Shown here: positions 60,682 to 64,000 of the stretch, piece by piece
Layout: every line of letters starts with the position of its first letter
How positions within the stretch are numbered: the stretch's first letter is position 1
Origin: Bacteroidales bacterium
Lineage (GTDB): Bacteria; Bacillota; Clostridia; Lachnospirales; Lachnospiraceae
Reading direction: 5' to 3'
DNA length: 64,000 nt
Assembly: GCA_023664535.1 (NCBI GenBank)
Contig: JAMPFJ010000005.1
Location: forward strand, 48,001-112,000
Notes under the pieces: model-generated
The model's database searches: none
Seen by the model: only the letters and a program-made list of their open reading frames with translations
Told to the model about the DNA's origin: nothing
Program-made: the position numbers and the translations under genes

Positions 60682-62133
60682 ATGGAATCAATTTGGAGGC
60701 GTACCGTACAGATACGGGAAAGGGAAGCGCTGCAGGCGGAGATAAAAACCGATGTGGCGGTTATCGGGGCAGGTATGGCAGGGATTTTGACGGCGTATTA
60801 TCTGCAAAGAGAGGGGAAACGGGTGGTTGTGCTGGAGGCAGACCGGATTGCAGGCGGGCAGACGGAAAACACGACGGCAAAGATTACCAGTCAGCATGGG
60901 TTAATTTACCGTAAGCTGTTGAAGGCTTACGGTAAAGAAACACTCTGCCTTTATGCAAAAGCGAATGAAGCGGCAATAGCAGAATATGAGGAGTTAATCC
61001 GGCAGAACCATATAGAATGTGATTTTGAGAGGCTTCCCGCCTATCTGTATTCCACAGTGGATGAAAACAAGTTAAAGGAAGAGGCGGACATAGCGAGGGA
61101 AGCCGGAATAAGGGCACATTTTACGAAGGAAAATGATTTACCGTTTCCCATAGCAGGGATGGTCTGTTTTGAAGGACAGGCACAGCTTCATCCGTTGAAG
61201 CTGATAGAACGCTTGGCAGAAAATCTTGTCATTTACGAAAAAACCAGAGTGCTGCGGGTGCACGGACATTATCTGGAAACAACCGGAGGGAGAATACAGG
61301 CAGAGCATATTGTTTTTGCCACACACTATCCCTTTCCCAATATACCCGGGTTTTATTTTGTAAGGCAGCATCAGGAGCGAAGCTATGTGCTGGAGCTTGC
61401 CGGAGTACCGAAAAAAGAGGGGATGTATTACTGCGCAGAGGATAACGGCGTTTCCCTTCGCTGGTATAAGGACAGGCTGCTGTTGGGAGGAGGCGCCCAT
61501 CGAACCGGAAAGGGCGGCGCAGAAAGCGGGTACTCTGTCTTGCGGAAAAAGGCGGAAGAATATTATCCCGAGGGAAAAGAGACGGCCTTTTGGTCCGCAC
61601 AGGACTGCATTTCCCATGATGACCTTCCGTTTATCGGCGCATTTTCTGTTTTCCGGAATAACTGGCATGTTGTGAGCGGATTGAAAAAATGGGGAATGAC
61701 CGGCTCCATGATTGCGGCAAAAATAATCTGTGACAGGATTTGCGGGAGAAAGAATGATGATGAGCGTTTGTTTACACCGGTACGGCTAAAGGTAAAGACG
61801 GCTTTCCCGTTGTTTTGGGAGGATTTGGGGATTAGTGTACAGGGATTGGCAAAGGGACATTTTCATCTGCCTTTTGCGAAGGAAAGGGGGATTTCCGTCG
61901 GTGAAGCGGCGATAATCAGAAGCGGCTTTCGCAGATATGGCGTTTACCGGGACGGGCAGGGAATCGTGCATCGGATATCGGTAAAGTGTCCGCATTTGGG
62001 CTGTGAGCTTGTGTGGAATGCCGAAGAAAAAACATGGGATTGTCCTTGTCACGGTTCCCGTTTCGATTATGACGGAAATCTGGTGGATAACCCGGCACAG
62101 GCAAACGCACATAAGCAATATTACAGAAAATGA
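60682..62133 (+). CDS. FAD-dependent oxidoreductase with Rieske [2Fe-2S] domain
   Basis: Protein of 483 residues. N-terminal Rossmann fold VAVIGAGMAGILTAYYLQREG (FAD-binding), then the DAO-type body with GGGAHRTGKGG and a closing segment LKKWGMTGSM. The C-terminal Rieske domain (about 395-483) has CPHLGC and CPCHGS ligands (Cys-x-His and Cys-x-x-His). DAO-Rieske fusions occur in many Firmicutes and Bacteroidetes; the electron donor and substrate are unknown. ATG 60682 has GGTGGAGC upstream. Confidence 0.9.
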   Translation: MESIWRRTVQIREREALQAEIKTDVAVIGAGMAGILTAYYLQREGKRVVVLEADRIAGGQTENTTAKITSQHGLIYRKLLKAYGKETLCLYAKANEAAIAEYEELIRQNHIECDFERLPAYLYSTVDENKLKEEADIAREAGIRAHFTKENDLPFPIAGMVCFEGQAQLHPLKLIERLAENLVIYEKTRVLRVHGHYLETTGGRIQAEHIVFATHYPFPNIPGFYFVRQHQERSYVLELAGVPKKEGMYYCAEDNGVSLRWYKDRLLLGGGAHRTGKGGAESGYSVLRKKAEEYYPEGKETAFWSAQDCISHDDLPFIGAFSVFRNNWHVVSGLKKWGMTGSMIAAKIICDRICGRKNDDERLFTPVRLKVKTAFPLFWEDLGISVQGLAKGHFHLPFAKERGISVGEAAIIRSGFRRYGVYRDGQGIVHRISVKCPHLGCELVWNAEEKTWDCPCHGSRFDYDGNLVDNPAQANAHKQYYRK

Positions 62134-62153
62134 AAATAAAAGAAAAATATGAC

Positions 62154-62182
62154 TTGATTTTATCGGTAAAATAGTTTAATAT
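62154..62182 (+). promoter_or_regulatory. Promoter of tRNA-Leu(CAG)
   Basis: TTGATT 62154-62159, 17-bp spacer, TAATAT 62177-62182. Confidence 0.65.
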
Positions 62183-62208
62183 ATAACAGTCGTCTGAATT
62201 GACGACAT

Positions 62209-62291
62209 GCAGTTGTGGCGGAATGGCAGACGCGCTAGATTCAGGTTCTAGTGAGGTTACACTCGTGTGGGTTCAACTCCCATCAACTGCA
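62209..62291 (+). tRNA. tRNA-Leu (anticodon CAG)
   Basis: Class II tRNA of 83 bases: acceptor GCAGTTG / CAACTGC plus A, anticodon loop TTCAGGT, variable arm, T arm TGGGTTCAACTCCCA. CCA is not encoded. A decayed integrase gene lies directly downstream, so the 3' end of this tRNA may have served as the attachment site. Confidence 0.96.
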
Positions 62292-62316
62292 TTGCCTAAA
62301 TGAATCGTATGATAGC

Positions 62317-62360
62317 AAAAGAGCCTAAAACCTAAGTAAAATCAATGGTTTGGGCTCTTT
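62317..62360. terminator. Terminator hairpin between tRNA-Leu and the integrase remnant
   Basis: AAAGAGCC (62318-62325) pairs with GGCTCTTT (62353-62360), with an inner AAACC/GGTTT stem. It can serve both directions. Confidence 0.75.
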
Positions 62361-62891
62361 CTAAATATTTGTCTGCCGCTTTCTGGTGGTTGGTGGAATC
62401 TTTATAAGGGGTAAGCTTATCCAGATACCGGATATCTTCGACATAATCGTTGGAATATCCCCACCGGATGAGGGCTTTAAACCGTTTAAGCATCTCATTT
62501 TTTGAACTATTGCTTTTGCCTGTCTGGTCGAACTGTTCCCGGACATACCGGGCATTTAATTTACAGACAAGGATATCTGTGCCGATAACCTCACGCTTGA
62601 ATGCGGTACAGAACAGCGTATTCCTTGTATACGTGCTTAATTTGACGTTATTTAGCTGATAGGCAAGGTGTATTTTTTCCACCAGCGAGCCAAAAGTTAA
62701 AATTGCCGCATCTGTGACGTTTTGGGCGGTCTTTTCCGTAATCTTGTCCGAAAGAATTTTTTGTGCAGTCTTTCTTGTCTGCAAAGTGTTTTTATCTAGG
62801 GTAACCGAGACATAACGCTTTCTTCCGGTATATTCATCAAAATACCGTTCTTTAAATTGAATTTCCCATTTTCCAATTCTTCAATCCACAT
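62332..62891 (-). pseudogene. Tyrosine recombinase (integrase), frameshifted and truncated
   Basis: The minus-strand ATG at 62891 (AAAGGAGAG upstream) reads MWIEELENGKF and then leaves frame at about 62854-62865. The next frame continues FKERYFDEYTGRKRYVSVTLDKNT (key part: arm-type DNA-binding domain) and then TRKTAQKILSDK, a core-binding (SAM-like) domain to YLDKLTPYKDS. It stops after DKYLERAQTIDFT, just before the catalytic domain with the R-H-R-Y residues. So it has one frameshift and has lost its C-terminal half; it cannot recombine. Confidence 0.85.
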
Positions 62892-62924
62892 GAGCAAGCT
62901 CTCCTTTCTGTGCAGTATCGCACA

Positions 62925-63326
62925 TCATATATTTTGAGCCTTTTGAACAAGGGCATCTTGTAAGACCTTGGAAAAGTTAATGTTGTTACGTTCTCCATAC
63001 GTGTTTAACCATGCAGGGATAGTAATATTTTTCCGGATGGTTTTCTGGCCATATTTTTCTGAATAGGCTGTGATATCAAGCACAAGCAGGTTAACCAATG
63101 CTCCGTCAGGGACTACAAGTGTAGCACTATCACTAGGTGAGGGGATGTTATGTCCATCTTCCAGTTCGTCAAGAATCCATCCGCTTGCGGCATCTGTTCC
63201 CATTTCGATTGCATCAATTAAATCTTTTCCCTCTGATACACAGCCGGGTAAATCCGGAATTTCCACGGTATAACCTCCCGTACCGTCACTAAATGGAATA
63301 AAAATAGCTGGATACAATAATTTCAT
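62925..63326 (-). CDS. hicB: HicB-family antitoxin
   Basis: Protein of 133 residues. HicB fold: LLYPAIFIPFSDGTGGYTVEIPDLPGCVSEGKDL, where YTVEIPDLPGC is the family core (degenerate RNase H-like). The C-terminal half has a ribbon-helix-helix-like end (KNITIPAWLNTYGERNNINF, SKVLQDALVQKA) that should bind the operator. It neutralises HicA. It is downstream of hicA by 24 bp on the minus strand. Confidence 0.93.
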   Translation of the reverse strand: MKLLYPAIFIPFSDGTGGYTVEIPDLPGCVSEGKDLIDAIEMGTDAASGWILDELEDGHNIPSPSDSATLVVPDGALVNLLVLDITAYSEKYGQKTIRKNITIPAWLNTYGERNNINFSKVLQDALVQKAQNI

Positions 63327-63350
63327 ATATATTCCTCCTTTGCAGGCGGG

Positions 63351-63530
63351 TCAGATACCCGCCTGTCTCTTAATACTTTTAATTGTTGATGGATTTATGT
63401 CACCACTGTGTTCTGGAATCGTCACCTTGCCGGGCTTGGTAGGATGTACATATTGGTGGTGTGACCCTCTTTGTGACTTTTTAACCCATCCGTCTTGAAG
63501 AATTAGCTTTTCGACTTCTCTAAACCTCAT
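63351..63530 (-). CDS. hicA: HicA-family toxin mRNA interferase
   Basis: Protein of 59 residues with AAGGAGG upstream of the minus-strand ATG. It starts MRFREVEKLILQDGWVKKSQ and has the HicA core RGSHHQYVHP, with the catalytic His, then GKVTIPEHSGDI and TIKSIKRQAGI. HicA is a double-stranded-RNA-binding-like ribonuclease that cuts mRNA when free of HicB. Both genes look intact, unlike the mobile-element genes around them. Confidence 0.93.
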   Translation of the reverse strand: MRFREVEKLILQDGWVKKSQRGSHHQYVHPTKPGKVTIPEHSGDINPSTIKSIKRQAGI

Positions 63531-63551
63531 CTGTAGCCTCCTTATAATTAT

Positions 63552-63579
63552 ATTATACGCATTATACGCATAATGTCAA
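63552..63579 (-). promoter_or_regulatory. hicAB promoter with tandem 9-bp operator words
   Basis: Read on the minus strand: TTGACA (63579-63574), 16-bp spacer, TATAAT (63557-63552). The word ATTATACGC occurs twice in tandem (63552-63560, 63561-63569), covering the -10 and spacer: a likely HicB site. Confidence 0.75.
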
Positions 63580-63606
63580 GAAGAATATTTTAAGGAAAGG
63601 GAAAAA

Positions 63607-63738
63607 ATGGAAGAACACAATGCGAAAGATGAGGACATACTAGTAAAAAGGAGCAGCGGGATGAATATACTGGTATGCACAAAAAGTGAAGCTTTAGTGG
63701 AGGAAATACACTGGTCAAGCCCATACAGCGATATTTGA
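63607..63738 (+). CDS. Short ORF upstream of the endolysin remnant
   Basis: An ORF of 43 residues with AAGGAAAGG upstream. No family recognised. It overlaps the start of the endolysin remnant in another frame and may be a broken N-terminal part of it. Confidence 0.3.
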   Translation: MEEHNAKDEDILVKRSSGMNILVCTKSEALVEEIHWSSPYSDI

Positions 63739-63899
63739 AAGCGCAGGGTTATTATAAAGGAAACATAGACGGACGGTATGGCAGGAAGTCGGAGGAAGCC
63801 GTAAAAGCTTACCAGCGGGCAGAGGTAAGCTGCCTCATGGCAGACGGAGAGATTACCGCAAAGCAGGCGACGTGGAAAAAATTATTAAATCTGATTTAA
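63690..63899 (+). pseudogene. Phage-type endolysin remnant, peptidoglycan-binding C-terminus
   Basis: The frame has no start of its own. It reads LVKPIQRYLKAQGYYKGNID then GRYGRKSEEAVKAYQRAE and ends ITAKQATWKKLLNLI: a PG_binding_1-type domain as found at the C-terminus of Lachnospiraceae prophage amidases. The catalytic part is gone. It supports a decayed prophage or integrative element after tRNA-Leu. Confidence 0.75.
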
Positions 63900-63904
63900 A
63901 GGGC

Positions 63905-63927
63905 ACCCCGGAAAATCCGGGGTTTTC
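63905..63927 (+). terminator. Terminator after the endolysin remnant
   Basis: A 7-bp stem ACCCCGG / CCGGGGT with a 5-base loop and T tail. Nothing recognisable follows to the right edge. Confidence 0.85.
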
Positions 63928-64000
63928 TTATGGGAAACCATAGAGCCAAAGGCGGCTTTATCCCTCCTGTTTTTTTCGGAGGGTTCAAGTAGCCCTCCAG

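Noticed and set aside
63607..63738. Independent functional gene ahead of the endolysin remnant
   Set aside because: It is only 43 codons, without family resemblance, in decayed mobile DNA; kept as a low-confidence feature only.

Overview
The window looks like the chromosome of a low-to-mid GC, anaerobic, endospore-forming Firmicute of the Lachnospiraceae type. The evidence is sporulation genes (spoVT, yabP, yabQ, spoIIE, spoVG), an oxygen-sensitive class III ribonucleotide reductase, the [FeFe]-hydrogenase maturase HydF, a GlgC/GlgD pair, AGGAGG-type ribosome binding sites and tRNA genes without encoded CCA. The genus cannot be fixed from the sequence alone.

Layout. (1) 1-3.8 kb: the 3' end of what looks like an extracellular contractile injection system locus (MORN protein, DUF4255/Pvc16-like cap, PAAR-like DUF4280 spike tip, a membrane sensor with a degenerate class III cyclase domain, a beta-rich protein), closed by a strong terminator. 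(2) 3.8-8.7 kb: membrane/secreted protein, VanZ-like protein, class II aldolase, tRNA-Pro, CE2-like esterase, BirA-controlled bioY, HAD phosphatase. (3) 8.9-17.5 kb: spoVT, HU, rqcP, yabP, yabQ, divIC, spoIIE, tilS, hpt, ftsH, in the order known from Bacillus. (4) 17.5-22.5 kb: accessory DNA around tRNA-Tyr and tRNA-Leu, with a long hairpin and direct repeats, a GH13 enzyme, a complete type III toxin-antitoxin system (ToxI RNA repeats plus ToxN/AbiQ-like toxin) and an AAA-ATPase gene truncated next to it. (5) 22.5-28.8 kb: a cell-envelope operon (repeat/transglutaminase-like protein, MBOAT acyltransferase, AlgX/DHHW-like protein, DUF348/G5 lipoprotein, VanX-like dipeptidase). (6) 28.8-29.1 kb: a compact par/Fst-like type I toxin-antitoxin locus encoding a 32-residue peptide with a convergent antisense RNA. 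(7) 29.2-50.1 kb: a frameshifted diguanylate cyclase gene, a membrane-anchored MerR regulator with YbjQ, an ion transporter, cytidylate kinase-like protein, NrdR-controlled nrdD, a secreted CAP/FN3 protein, MATE pump, C39-like protein, hydF, superoxide dismutase, a coiled-coil protein, a thioesterase, glgC-glgD. (8) 50.2-58.9 kb: spoVG, a secreted LRR protein, a GlmU-like uridylyltransferase, pth, mfd and two PrsA-type proteins. This is the other half of the Bacillus spoVG-to-ftsH neighbourhood, here displaced from region 3. (9) 58.9-64 kb: an ArsR/SmtB regulator, DUF4190 and DUF2752 membrane proteins, a FAD/Rieske oxidoreductase, then tRNA-Leu(CAG) followed by a decayed integrative element (frameshifted and truncated integrase, intact hicAB, endolysin tail).

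The most noteworthy content is the set of small non-standard systems in intergenic space: the ToxIN locus, the Fst-like type I locus with direct repeats and a bidirectional terminator, a candidate sRNA plus long hairpin at 17.7-18.0 kb, and the pseudo-cyclase sensor attached to the injection-system genes. Regulatory sites that read clearly are a BirA operator at bioY, two NrdR boxes at nrdD, a MerR-type 19-bp-spacer promoter, and a 21-bp-spacer Spo0A-type promoter at spoIIE.
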